A DNA stretch of 64,000 nt from Asterella californica (taxonomy: Eukaryota; Streptophyta; Marchantiopsida; Marchantiales; Aytoniaceae). Shown piece after piece: positions 1 to 10,450 of the stretch (its first letter is position 1; the number at the start of each line of letters is the position of its first letter). Position numbers and translations under genes: made by a program. Under the pieces are notes generated by a model, which was given only the letters and a program-made list of their open reading frames with translations, was not told where the DNA came from and searched no databases. The stretch is from assembly GCA_036924285.1 (NCBI GenBank), contig JAYKYS010000011.1, positions 1,054,001 to 1,118,000 of the forward strand, in the 5' to 3' direction.

Positions 1-656
1 GGAGCAACCGCCAAGACTAGGAGACCTAGTAGATGCTAGGAAGTAGGAAGGCAAAGCAATTACATCGAAATAAAGTCAACACGACACCAGATGCGCCCAA
101 CTCAGTTTTGGCACACAACTCAAGCCTATTTATCAGAATGGAGAAAGTCACGGGCTCATATACATTACATGGCATTACTTGCTGACAAGGTCACGCAGCG
201 CTCTTGGACCGGCAATCCTTCACTACTCAGCAACTCTAGAACTAAGACTTCACCAGAGAACCTAATTTCACTCTGAACGCCTCGATTTCTATTACTCAAC
301 ATATCAGACCCCAAGTCAGCGCCCTAATCAACACCCCAAGTCTGCTCTCAAGGTCCCTCTTCAAATCTGCTCTCCAAGGTCCCTCTTCAAATCTGCTCTC
401 CAAGGAGCTTGATATGCATCAGTTCTAGCTCTTGACTTCTGAACTCAAAGACAATGTACACACACTACACTGAAAATACAGTCTCCACCAAGAGTGCTCT
501 CTCCAAAACTGAAAAACTGAGAATGCCTCCTTGAGGGCTCGCGACACTCTTTTATCTAGTCTCTTGAGCCTGCTTTTTGACCATGCAGCTGCCACGTTTG
601 GGTTAATCACTGCCCGTTTGCCATCTGGTTTGGGAGAAAAAGCAAAAGGTGTTACA
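1..656 (-). repeat. 3' LTR (partial)
   Basis: Bases 1-656 equal 6202-6857 with one mismatch. The copy starts at TGTAACACC (minus strand, base 656) and is missing its last ~310 bp because the window begins inside it. It includes an internal short tandem repeat of about 25 bp at roughly 342-404. Small open frames inside it occur identically in both LTRs and are not genes. Confidence 0.95.
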
Positions 657-1059
657 ATCGTCCCAACCAGCAAAACGCAGTTCTTCCACTGAACTGCGGT
701 ATCTACAATACCACATTAGAAACAACACTTCCTCAAATCCAGAGGAACAGTACCCCATCCAGGGTAAGATTAAGCCCTTTCTCAAGGCTATGCTCCATTA
801 TCGAGCATCCGTTGAAGCTTTCGGGTGAGACAGAACCCTAGCTTCCAGGTGGTGAACTCGTCAGTTTCTTTTTTATCCACCTCCTTACTATGATACACAC
901 ATAGTAGCGTCAGCCTAAACCTGATTGACATCCGACAGTCATAAGCAGTCAGCAGACCACAACTCCACCTTTAGACGAGCAGATTGGCCAGATCTACTCG
1001 GTTCCAGTGTCCTTGAAGGGCCCTTTGCATGACTCTTCTGACTCGATTCAATCCACCGC
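657..1059 (-). other. Retrotransposon 3' untranslated region and polypurine-tract zone
   Basis: This lies between the gag-pol stop codon (1060-1062) and the 3' LTR. Plus-strand priming should occur just before the LTR; the sequence there on the minus strand is TTGGGACGAT, only weakly purine-rich, so the tract is assigned by position. No coding signal is seen. Confidence 0.6.
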
Positions 1060-4000
1060 TTAGCTGGAAGAGACCACTGCGGACTGTCGTCTCACAAAAT
1101 ATCTACGCAGTGGTTCTTGAAACTTATATAATGCTAGATCATCTAGGTACTCCCAAGCTTCACTTACCAATCCCGGAACTCTACCTGTCCAACGACATAG
1201 GTATTGAGTAACGGGTTCTCCAGCTCCATCTGGATTTGGTGATGCCCGATGATCTACTATCTCAATCAACTCAAGATCATCAGCTCTTGGTAATGCTTCT
1301 AACACTGGATGCCATTTCTGATATCTTCCTGGCAACGACTCTAGTTCCTCACGAAACATCTTTAAGTTAGAAACATGAATGATGGGGTGATAGTGCTTCA
1401 TACTAGCTGGAAAACGTAATTTATAAGTCACAGGACCTAACTTCTTCTCAATCAGGAACGGTCCTGCCCACTTTGGAAGAAGCTTCTTGGCTAAGTCCAC
1501 CCCTGCTGGTATTCTGAAGTTTTTGGTTCTCAACCAAACTCTCTGTCCTTCTTCGAACTGTACGTCTTGCCTACCACGGTTTGCATACTTGGCATACCGT
1601 TGTTGTGCCTTCTCCATGTGTTTCTTGGCTTCTTGAAACACAGTTCCCTGAACACGTATGAAAGTCTCTAGATCTGGAGGATCTTGATTCGACCTTCCTG
1701 TGTTTTCATGCCCCTTGGTAGCTAAAGCTATAGGAGTCCAAGGTGCATGAGAACCCCGATAAACCACTTCAAATGGTTTAAATCCTGTACTCGAGTGCTT
1801 GGTGTTGTTATATGTAAACTCCACCAAGTCCAAGTGCTCGCTCCAATCACTCTGATCTCGCATGATATAGTTTCTTAATCCTTGTTCTACTATCTGGATC
1901 GTCCTTTCAGTCTGACCATCAGTTTCAAGATGATAAGAGGAACTGAACTTGAGGGTAGTTCCGAGCCTTCGAAACAAACCCTTCCAAAAATCTGCTACAA
2001 ACCTCCTATCCAGGTCTGAAACAATGTCTTTAGGCATCCCATGATACTTAAAAACATATCGTATAAACAGTTCAGCGGCACCTCTTGACGTCACTGCTTC
2101 CCTACAAGGGATGAGGTGAGCTTGCTTGCTGAAACGATCGATGACAACTAGCAAAGTGTCAAAACCTCCTGACTCAGGTAAACCGGTGCATAAGTCCATA
2201 CTTATGCTCTCCCAAGGCCCATCAGGTATTGGCAACGGTCTCAGCAATCCTGCAGGTCTCCTCCGCTCAGTTCGTTGTTGCTGACATGTCAAGCAAGTCT
2301 GCACGTACTTGATTACATCCTCCAACATGGTTGGCCAATAAAACTGCTCTTTAAGTCGTTGTAACGTTCTATTCTGTCCTCCATGTCCAGCTAGTTCACA
2401 ATCATGACATTCTTGCATGACTAGTGTCCTTAGAGCGCCAGCTGGAACATAGACCTTGGTTTGCTTATAAAACCAAAGGCCAGTGCGAAATGAGAGATTA
2501 CGTACCAATGGATCTCTCCCTTGTTGGCTGGTCCAACGTTGAGCCTGAGGATCATCAAGCAATGCTTGTCTGATTCGATCCAAAAGCTCTTCACTTGTGT
2601 CCTGGGTTGTTAACGCCTGGACACGTCTGCTTAACAAATCCGCTGGAATATTTTCCTTCCCCTTTTGATACCGCCATTCGATATCAAAACGTGCAAGCTC
2701 CACTTGCCACCTCTGTTGTTTACGTGACAAACGAGGTTTACTCTGAAAGTATGTATTACCCTCGCAGTCCGTCACAACAGTAACCTTGCTTGGTAACAAA
2801 TAATGCTCCCACCGCTTCAGACAATGAACAACAGCGAACATCTCCTGTTCATGAGCAGGCCATTTCGCCTCAGTCTCTGAGAACTTGTGACTTTCGTAAG
2901 CCACCGGATGCTTTCCTTGCATCAACACTCCTCCAATGGCCCATTGGGAAGCATCTGTGTGAACCTCGAAAGGTTCTCCCATCTTGGGAAGAGCTAGCAC
3001 GGGCATCTCTGTTAGTGCTTGTTTCAACTCCTGAAACGCTCTTTCAGCTGCTGGATTCCAAACTACCTTGGAAGTCTTGCGTAATAAGCCAAACAAAGGT
3101 GCGGCTTTATGCGCAAACTGATAAACAAAGCGTCGAAAATATGTGGCTAACCCAAGAAAAGATCTGAGCTCATGAACACTCTCAGGTCTCTTCCATTCAA
3201 CAATGGCTCGAATCTTAGCCCTGTTAGGGTGAATGCCCTGCGCATCGATCAAACATCCTAGAAACACCACACTCTCTTGTCCAAAAGAGCACTTGCTCTT
3301 CTTGAGATAGAGTTGATGCTCTTCCAAGCGCTTAAACACCATTTCAACATCTACTAGATGCTGATCCCAAGTGGATGAGAAGATGATGATATCGTCTAAG
3401 TATACGATAACACTCTCATCCAAGAGATCTCTAAAAATCTCATTCATCAACCTGCAAAAAGTACCAGGTGCATTGGACAATCCAAATGGCAGCACTGTAT
3501 ACTCAAACAAGCCATACCTCGTCCTTACAGCTGTCTTTTCTTCATCTCCTTCTTTGATCCTGATCTGGTGATATCCAGAACGTAGATCCAGCTTGGTGAA
3601 GTATCTTCCAGTGGCCAACCGATCAGTGGTTTCATCCATGAGAGGAAGAGGATACTTGTTCTTGACAGTAACCTTATTGAGTGCACGATAGTCCGCACAC
3701 ATGCGAATACCACCATCTTTCTTGGCCACGAACAACACCGGGGCAGCATAAGGTGATATACTAGGTCGTAAGATACCCTGAGCTACCAACTCTTTCAACT
3801 GAGTCTTCAGCTCTGTCAGCTCATCAAACGACATCCTTCTTGATGGCACTACAGTAGGGGTAGCCCCAGGAACCAGATCAATAGCATGATCCAAGGCTCT
3901 CCTCGGAGGAAGTCCTGTTGGTAACTGGTCCGGCATTAGGTGAGAATACCTCTCAATCAATGTCTGCATATCAGGATGTATGGGAAGAGCAGCAACACGT

Positions 4001-5841
4001 TCTTCCTCATCCGTCTCCACCTTGGGTTTAGACATCACCGCAACCCAAGCTTCATCTACTGACTTGATCTGCTTTCCAAATTGTCTAGCTGTGCAGATCT
4101 GAAATGCCACCTTGGCTCGTTGGAACCTACGGACAGCATGGTTTGGCTCCTTAGGTCTCTCTTTGATGACCAATGGATGTGGTTGACCCAAGCCCCATTG
4201 ATCCATGACAATGACATTCCCTTCTTGAACATCTAGCTTTGCCTTGGTCTCTTGTAACCAAGACCAGGACAAGATACCCTCCATCGTGTCACCTAAGCTC
4301 ATAACTAAAAACTCGTGCTTCCTAGTTACCCCTCCAACAGTAACAGGAACACTCATGAGCTTTTCTGTAACGGTTGTGCTACCTTGCACAAACCTTACCA
4401 ACAACGGGCTCATGATCTTGGTTCTAGTCACCCCCAAGGTCCTGACTAGTTTTTCATCCAAGACATTCACATCTGCTCCAGTATCAATAAGCAAACAACA
4501 CCGATGGTTTCCTATTTTCACTTCAATCCACGGCAGAAAATCCCCATGCTCTACCAAATGCTCACTAGCACATACCTCTGCTTCAGTAGTCGCCTCAACT
4601 GGTTCTTCCACACTGGTTGTCTCTTCAGCTGTCAACCCACGAACATTGCTCGCTGTTGAACGTTGGGGACACTCACGAGCGATGTGACCATCTCGTCCGC
4701 ATCGAAAACAGATGATCGTCCTTGAAGGTGTAGCACTGCTAGCGCCACTGCTCCTAGCACCTGAAGTCGAAGCTTGGTTGGATCCTGCATTGGATGCATA
4801 AGATCCAGTAGGTCGTGTCTGAGTAGGACCACGAGTGACTCCTCGCTGCTGAGAGCCACGAGAAAATCCCCTTCCAGATGTACCAAATCTTCCACCACCA
4901 CGTCCTCTACCACCTCTACTCTGAGAGGACGCTATCTGTCCTTGAGGATTACGCCAAAATCCTCGACTAGGCTCGTCACCACTTGTTCCACGCTGAAACT
5001 TGGAAGGCTGCACGGTGTAATTACGTTCCCTAGTGTTCTCTGCTGCTTCCAGAAATGCAAACAAGTCTTGCATGTCCTCGGACTTGTGAAACATAACCCA
5101 GCTATCAAACACACCAGCATAGAAACCCTGCAGACCTTTCTTCAAGTGAAACAGCAAGTCGGTGCGATCCACCATGTGCAAACGAGTAACCAACTCAGAA
5201 AATCGCTGGAGATACTGCCTGATACTCCCTGTCTGTCTCAGATGAATGAGCTCCAGCCGAAACTGTGTAGCTTCATCCACCGGTACCAGATGTCTTCTGA
5301 GTTCATCCTTCAGCTCCGGCCAAGTGGACATAGGAGTTGTACCGTTCAAACTCCTCATCCGCTGTTGACCTCCATACCATTCCTTAGCCTCTCCTTCCAG
5401 TCTACTAACAGCATAGGTGAACCAGCTGCGCTCATCGAAGTTCTCCAAGTAATTCTCCATCTCAGTAACCCACAATTCAAACTTGGAAAAGCTTTTCTCA
5501 CCGTTGAAGGCTGATGGTGTCGCTGGTTCAGCCCACTTCACTTTCCGCTTGTGCCCTTCTTTGGCTGAGCTCCCTTCCGCAACATTCTCTTGCACCTTCT
5601 GTGATCCATCTTCATTCTTGTCTGCTTGAGCAATATCAACTGCTTCTTCGCCTGGTAGTGCTAAATCCTTGACTTGCTCGATTTGCAGTACAGGGACCTC
5701 CGCTTCCTTCTCTTGTGTCGCTTTTGCTTGAGTTAAATCCGCCTTCAACACCTTGTTCTCAGCTTCTACTTGCTCAAGTCGTCCTTCCAACTTTCTCAGC
5801 AATGCTTTCATCTCGTCCAACTCGGTCGACACAGCCTCCAT
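1060..5841 (-). CDS. Gag-Pol polyprotein of a chromovirus (1593 aa, uninterrupted)
   Basis: One frame carries all retrotransposon proteins. Residues 1-45 look like a coiled coil, followed by the Gag capsid-like domain (about 110-275), an RG-rich linker (305-345) and a CCHC zinc knuckle CFRCGRDGHIAREC (378-391). The aspartic protease has LLIDTGAD (450-457). Reverse transcriptase spans about 690-865 with VIVYLDDIIIF (811-821). RNase H starts near HTDAS (961-965). Integrase has the HHCC zinc site (H1146, H1153, C1183, C1186), D1216, D1276 and E1312, the last two with the classic 35-residue spacing. A GPY/F module (about 1453-1477) precedes a chromodomain (about 1522-1582), thought in this group to direct integration to marked chromatin. 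Departures from common forms are VSDLDRRF in integrase and HLETDGQTER for the usual HPQTDGQTER, so activity is not certain. The start is the first ATG, 36 bp inside the primer site. Confidence 0.95.
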   Translation of the reverse strand: MEAVSTELDEMKALLRKLEGRLEQVEAENKVLKADLTQAKATQEKEAEVPVLQIEQVKDLALPGEEAVDIAQADKNEDGSQKVQENVAEGSSAKEGHKRKVKWAEPATPSAFNGEKSFSKFELWVTEMENYLENFDERSWFTYAVSRLEGEAKEWYGGQQRMRSLNGTTPMSTWPELKDELRRHLVPVDEATQFRLELIHLRQTGSIRQYLQRFSELVTRLHMVDRTDLLFHLKKGLQGFYAGVFDSWVMFHKSEDMQDLFAFLEAAENTRERNYTVQPSKFQRGTSGDEPSRGFWRNPQGQIASSQSRGGRGRGGGRFGTSGRGFSRGSQQRGVTRGPTQTRPTGSYASNAGSNQASTSGARSSGASSATPSRTIICFRCGRDGHIARECPQRSTASNVRGLTAEETTSVEEPVEATTEAEVCASEHLVEHGDFLPWIEVKIGNHRCCLLIDTGADVNVLDEKLVRTLGVTRTKIMSPLLVRFVQGSTTVTEKLMSVPVTVGGVTRKHEFLVMSLGDTMEGILSWSWLQETKAKLDVQEGNVIVMDQWGLGQPHPLVIKERPKEPNHAVRRFQRAKVAFQICTARQFGKQIKSVDEAWVAVMSKPKVETDEEERVAALPIHPDMQTLIERYSHLMPDQLPTGLPPRRALDHAIDLVPGATPTVVPSRRMSFDELTELKTQLKELVAQGILRPSISPYAAPVLFVAKKDGGIRMCADYRALNKVTVKNKYPLPLMDETTDRLATGRYFTKLDLRSGYHQIRIKEGDEEKTAVRTRYGLFEYTVLPFGLSNAPGTFCRLMNEIFRDLLDESVIVYLDDIIIFSSTWDQHLVDVEMVFKRLEEHQLYLKKSKCSFGQESVVFLGCLIDAQGIHPNRAKIRAIVEWKRPESVHELRSFLGLATYFRRFVYQFAHKAAPLFGLLRKTSKVVWNPAAERAFQELKQALTEMPVLALPKMGEPFEVHTDASQWAIGGVLMQGKHPVAYESHKFSETEAKWPAHEQEMFAVVHCLKRWEHYLLPSKVTVVTDCEGNTYFQSKPRLSRKQQRWQVELARFDIEWRYQKGKENIPADLLSRRVQALTTQDTSEELLDRIRQALLDDPQAQRWTSQQGRDPLVRNLSFRTGLWFYKQTKVYVPAGALRTLVMQECHDCELAGHGGQNRTLQRLKEQFYWPTMLEDVIKYVQTCLTCQQQRTERRRPAGLLRPLPIPDGPWESISMDLCTGLPESGGFDTLLVVIDRFSKQAHLIPCREAVTSRGAAELFIRYVFKYHGMPKDIVSDLDRRFVADFWKGLFRRLGTTLKFSSSYHLETDGQTERTIQIVEQGLRNYIMRDQSDWSEHLDLVEFTYNNTKHSSTGFKPFEVVYRGSHAPWTPIALATKGHENTGRSNQDPPDLETFIRVQGTVFQEAKKHMEKAQQRYAKYANRGRQDVQFEEGQRVWLRTKNFRIPAGVDLAKKLLPKWAGPFLIEKKLGPVTYKLRFPASMKHYHPIIHVSNLKMFREELESLPGRYQKWHPVLEALPRADDLELIEIVDHRASPNPDGAGEPVTQYLCRWTGRVPGLVSEAWEYLDDLALYKFQEPLRRYFVRRQSAVVSSS

Positions 5842-5877
5842 TGTCGATGGTGTTTAGCAAAGACTCAACTTGAGCCT

Positions 5878-5889
5878 GCTCTGATACCA
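5878..5889 (-). promoter_or_regulatory. Primer binding site, initiator tRNA-Met
   Basis: The minus strand reads TGGTATCAGAGC two bases after the end of the 5' LTR. This is complementary to the 3' end of plant initiator tRNA-Met, the usual minus-strand primer of plant Ty3/gypsy elements. Confidence 0.9.
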
Positions 5890-5891
5890 AC

Positions 5892-6857
5892 TGTAACGTT
5901 CTATCGCAGATCTCGGAATAGATTCTTTAATCTCTAACCAATGAACTGCCGAACGTGAACCTCCCTAGAGACCTGTATACTTTATTTGTGTCTCCAGATC
6001 CAGTTCGTTAAACTATCAGCTAATGAGCACCGAGGATTTGATAACTGTTGAACGGGTTTCGAATAACCAACTAGTCTTTTGTAGGTCTCTGGTCAATCTT
6101 AGGTTACTAAATACATGTGGAACTATTCTAGACCTGGGTTGCACAAAATTTGGGCAGCGCTTCCGCTACTGGTGATCAAGTCGGAACGCCAGGACCCACA
6201 AGGAGCAACCGCCAAGACTAGGAGACCTAGTAGATGCTAGGAAGTAGGAAGGCAAAGCAATTACACCGAAATAAAGTCAACACGACACCAGATGCGCCCA
6301 ACTCAGTTTTGGCACACAACTCAAGCCTATTTATCAGAATGGAGAAAGTCACGGGCTCATATACATTACATGGCATTACTTGCTGACAAGGTCACGCAGC
6401 GCTCTTGGACCGGCAATCCTTCACTACTCAGCAACTCTAGAACTAAGACTTCACCAGAGAACCTAATTTCACTCTGAACGCCTCGATTTCTATTACTCAA
6501 CATATCAGACCCCAAGTCAGCGCCCTAATCAACACCCCAAGTCTGCTCTCAAGGTCCCTCTTCAAATCTGCTCTCCAAGGTCCCTCTTCAAATCTGCTCT
6601 CCAAGGAGCTTGATATGCATCAGTTCTAGCTCTTGACTTCTGAACTCAAAGACAATGTACACACACTACACTGAAAATACAGTCTCCACCAAGAGTGCTC
6701 TCTCCAAAACTGAAAAACTGAGAATGCCTCCTTGAGGGCTCGCGACACTCTTTTATCTAGTCTCTTGAGCCTGCTTTTTGACCATGCAGCTGCCACGTTT
6801 GGGTTAATCACTGCCCGTTTGCCATCTGGTTTGGGAGAAAAAGCAAAAGGTGTTACA
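5892..6857 (-). repeat. 5' LTR (complete, 966 bp)
   Basis: It begins TGTAACACC at 6857 and ends AACGTTACA at 5892 (minus strand), directly before the primer site. The part at 6202-6857 is repeated at 1-656. It should carry the promoter and the polyadenylation signals of the element. Confidence 0.93.
6326..6336 (-). promoter_or_regulatory. Possible TATA box in the 5' LTR
   Basis: The minus strand reads TGATAAATAGG, the best TATA-like string in the LTR; the same string is in the other LTR at 125-135. The transcription start is not visible from sequence, so this is a guess by motif. Confidence 0.3.
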
Positions 6858-7307
6858 ACACCTTCTTCCGTTATCGTATTGTTTGTGTGAAAATGTGCGA
6901 AATACGTGAAATATTTAGCATGGAAAACATGAAAGACTGGAAAAAACAATCAATAACACATCAACACAAGCTTCTAATCGGGAACTTTGAGTTTTAATTT
7001 TTTACTTCATTCTATATTCAAAGAATTTACAACAAGACTCTAGATGTATGTAGTATTGTCATAAGTTCTTATCTGAATCTATCACTTTCAGAACATACCT
7101 CATAACCCTCAAAAAATTCTTAGTAGTGTACCTCCCGACAAAAGTTAGTCTCCTCAAAGCTTTTAACATTTATTTTTATACCTTTCTCTATCATTTGACA
7201 TCAATAAGCATCTCTACATCTCTCATCTCTACTTGTCAACATCGGCGGAGGAGATCTTTAGGATACGTAAATAAATTGTACAGTCACTAGATGTTTGTAG
7301 TATATTA
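6858..7307. other. AT-rich spacer, no gene seen
   Basis: Flank of the chromovirus. A short phrase (CTAGATGTWTGTAGTAT) occurs near 7042 and again near 7288, just before the MITE-like element. No coding region or structured RNA is recognised. Confidence 0.5.
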
Positions 7308-7644
7308 AGGGGTGTCAAAGTTAAGAACTTTTCTGAAATATTTTATATTCAGCACGAGAGAGTTATGAATTCAGCCAGACCTTGGCTGTAGATCCCTCGG
7401 GGGTACCCACAAGAAAATGCTTAGGACGTTTCTTTAACGTCTATTCACTCATTTTATTCATTTTTAGCAGTGGAATATCTATAGCTTTGAGTAATTGTCC
7501 TGAGTGTAAAACTGAAAAAATTACTGAAAAAACCGTGGATGAACCTAGAATGAATCTTGCTTCGATATAAAATTACTTGTTGTGATTTTACTACTTTCCT
7601 TCTCCGCCGTTAAGGAATATTTCTCTCGTAACTTTGATACCCCT
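7308..7644. mobile_element. MITE-like element with 16-17-bp terminal inverted repeats
   Basis: AGGGGTGTCAAAGTTA at 7308-7323 is mirrored by TAACTTTGATACCCCT at 7629-7644 (one mismatch). Both ends are flanked by ATTA (7304-7307 and 7645-7648), which may be a target-site duplication. The 337-bp interior holds no recognisable transposase, so a non-autonomous DNA transposon is the simplest reading. Superfamily not assigned: the flank fits neither a TA nor a TTA duplication cleanly. Confidence 0.55.
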
Positions 7645-7775
7645 ATTACCGTAAAACTGATCTCTCCGAAAACCCGTTGAGAACTTCTCAAACAAATAAA
7701 CAAATGTCTACATATGTCCTTCCGCACCATATACATATATATACATATACACTTCATGCTTACTTCTTTTCATTT

Positions 7776-8759
7776 TGTAACACCTTTTTGCTTTATCCAA
7801 ACCAGATGTCATGCGGGCAATGATTATCAAAAAGTTGGCAGCTGCATGGTCACAAGGAAACTCAATGAGACCAAGATAAAGAGGGTCGCGAACCCTAAAG
7901 GAGTCATTATCTGTTTTCAGTCTTTGGAGAGAGCACTCTTGGTGGTGAGGAAGGGGAGACTATATTTTCAGGGTAGAGAGATATTGCCTTTGAGTTCAGA
8001 ACAGAGAGCTAGAACTGAATGCAAATCAGACTCCTTGGAGAGCAGACATGGAGAGTAGACCTTGAGAGCCGACTTGTGATCAACAAGAAAGATATGGTGT
8101 AGATTAGATCGTTGACTTCAGATCTGATCTGTTGACTGAAAAATCAGAGAGTTCAGAGTGATAAGAGGTTATCTGATGGAGTCTTAGTTCTGGAGTTAAT
8201 TTTCAGAGCAGAGTTGCAGAGTAGTGAAGAATTGCCGGTCCAAGAGCGCTGCGTGACCTTGTCAACAAGTAATCATCATGTAATGTATATGAGCCTGTGA
8301 TTTTCTCCATTCTGATAAGTAGGTTTGGATTGTGTGCCAAAGCTGAGTTGGGCGCATCTGGTGTTGTGTTGACTTTATTTCGATGTAATTACTTTGCCTT
8401 CCTAGTTCCTAACATCTACAAGGTCTCCTAGTCTTGGCGGTTGCTCCTTGTGGGTCCTAACGTAACGACTTGATCACCAATAGCGGAATCGCTGTCCAAA
8501 TTTTATCCAACCCAGGTCTAGAATAGTTTCCACTGTGTTTTGTAACCTAAGATTAGGACCAAAGAACTACAAAAGACTAGTTAGTTATTCGAAACCCGTT
8601 CAACGGTTATTAAATCCTCTGTGCTTATTAGCGGATAGTTTAACGAACTAGATCTGGAGACATAAATAAAATATACAGGTCTCCAGGGAAGTTCACGTTC
8701 GGTAATTTATTGGTTAGAGATAAAGGAATCTGTTCTAAGATCTGCGGTCGAATGTTACA
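7776..8759 (+). mobile_element. Solo LTR of the same chromovirus family, plus strand
   Basis: The segment starts TGTAACACC and ends AATGTTACA, like the LTR at 5892-6857 but inverted, and aligns to it along its length with many substitutions and small indels (984 versus 966 bp). No internal gag-pol sequence or primer site follows, so this is a single LTR left after LTR-LTR recombination. ATTT occurs immediately before (7772-7775) and after (8760-8763), compatible with a decayed target duplication. Its divergence shows the family was active long before the neighbouring young copy inserted. Confidence 0.88.
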
Positions 8760-10080
8760 ATTTGAACCATATAACTTTTTTTGTTAAGGGAGAAGTTTGA
8801 GTGTCTCCAATTAGCTATTCAAAGTCCATGGATTTCCTCGGTAACCTCGACTGCAAGACTTGAGCTTGTTAGTATGTTCCTCAGAAAAGATGGTTTCATG
8901 ACGCATAATTATGATACACTGCCATAATGAGATTTCATCTACAATAGTAACTGAATAACTGTGTACGAAAAGTATGGTATAAAGACATACATACTGTATC
9001 AGTGTTGAAATCAAGTACTTCAAATGATTATACAGATATATCTCTATCTGTTGATACGTACTCGTAGTCCTTGATTGCAGGCAGGAAGTACATTGCATCT
9101 TTGTCTGGATGTGTGGAGTCCTAGCGGAGCATTTCATTTGGGTGGGTATTCAGAAACGCCCGAAGGGAGGGAATCTAAATGCGAGATTTTCCCATATTTA
9201 TGTTTAACATTCTCAAAATAATGGTATGAGAAAAATATTATTTTTCCGGCGTAAAGACGTAATAAGTGTGCGCGGTAACGTAAAGGTGCATCTCTGTATA
9301 TAGCACGAAGTAAAGGACGTTGGTAGCCTTCAAATCCATCAGCGATCGGGATGTTGAAAATTTCAATCATTAACTCTTACGAAGTTCATTCAAAAGGGAA
9401 AATAAATTTAGAAGCCGATGATTGGTTTATAACTGAATATCAAAAGCTTTCCAAGAAATCCTGTAACTCGTCTGTACAAGGTTTATTTCCGAGAATTTTA
9501 TCAGTAAGACTGAAACATTGTGCAAATACATGTCTTCAAATCATAAATTTGCAAAGCTGTAACCGAGTGAATTATAATTCTGCAATTATATCTTCGCTGT
9601 CTGACTAGAAAAGCACAACGTCTGCAATGAATTCTGACGAGGCAAGTAATTTTAAGAAAATACACGGATTGCGCCTCCGGACTTTAACACTACATGGAGG
9701 CATAGCCACACACCAAAAAGACAGAAAAATTTAGAGATAGTGTAGCCCACAACTTCGCGTGTTGCACATGTATAGCACATGAGAAGGAAAAGGTATCATC
9801 GGCTTCATGAGCCTTAACACGGAGCAAAATCCTTATATTCTTATTATGACATTTTGAACAAGAATCGGATAGTTTTGGAACTCTTCCAATGATGGTGAAA
9901 ACTAGAGGCACTTATTATAGATTCAACTGCTGTTGGAACAATGTTCGGTGTAACAGTTGCTTAACGAAAGTGAAGTCGTTCAATCTCCATGTATGTATAT
10001 AAACCTGGATCCTGAACAAAGATGAAGAAGCTCTCTCTCAGAATCCTTTGAAAGCGAAGTTCCAAACACATAAGCATTTA
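8760..10080. other. Spacer, no gene recognised
   Basis: Short open frames exist on both strands (for example 9134-9370 and 9690-9911, minus) but none shows a domain, convincing splice sites or similarity to a family I know. Confidence 0.5.
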
Positions 10081-10450
10081 GCGAGATGAAGCGAAAGTGC
10101 TCATAGAGAAATATGTATGCAAGATGAACTTATGGGGAACCGTTTTCCGCTTGTTGTTATCAGAAAAAATATATATGTTAAGGGAAAACTTTATATTAAG
10201 TTAAAATAATAATTAAAATATTTATAAATTTAATGTTAAGAGTAGGATAATAAATTAAACCACATGCATATTCCCATGGAGGTAAACCAAAACTTAATAT
10301 ATATATATATATTAAAATATTTAAAATATTTATGATATTTATAAACGTTAATTTTAAGTAAACCTGGACATGCGAAAACATACTGACATAACCCATAGGG
10401 CAAGTCAAAATAGAATATGCCGCAAACAGTATATATGCGAGATACTACAG
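10081..10450. repeat. AT-rich dispersed repeat, copy 1
   Basis: The stretch resembles 40215-40600 in order and wording: GCAAGATGAACTT, then GTTATCAG followed by AT-rich sequence, then a TTAAG...AATAAATTAAA motif, then GGACAT...ACCCATA. It contains an (AT)n run near 10300-10313. Probably two copies of an old non-coding mobile element; the ends are not clear. Confidence 0.5.

Larger units (their letters stand above)
1..6857 (-). mobile_element. Ty3/gypsy chromovirus, nearly complete, 3' LTR cut by window edge
   Basis: Reading on the minus strand the order is 5' LTR (6857-5892), initiator-tRNA-Met primer site (5889-5878), one long gag-pol frame (5841-1060), a short 3' untranslated part and the start of the 3' LTR (656 to beyond base 1). 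The pol order (protease, reverse transcriptase, RNase H, integrase, chromodomain) is that of Ty3/gypsy chromoviruses. The two LTRs match at 655 of 656 comparable bases by eye (the difference is at base 65), and the frame has no stop, so the insertion is young and may be competent. The LTRs start and end with short inverted repeats, TGTAAC and GTTACA. Only the right flank (acacc, 6858-6862) is visible, so the target duplication cannot be tested here. Clade within the chromoviruses not assigned. Confidence 0.95.

Noticed and set aside
91..276. A 61-codon open frame present twice (also at 6292-6477)
   Set aside because: It lies inside both LTRs, on the strand opposite to the element, and is identical only because the LTRs are.
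2595..5514. Plus-strand open frames inside gag-pol
   Set aside because: Antisense shadows of the 1593-codon polyprotein.
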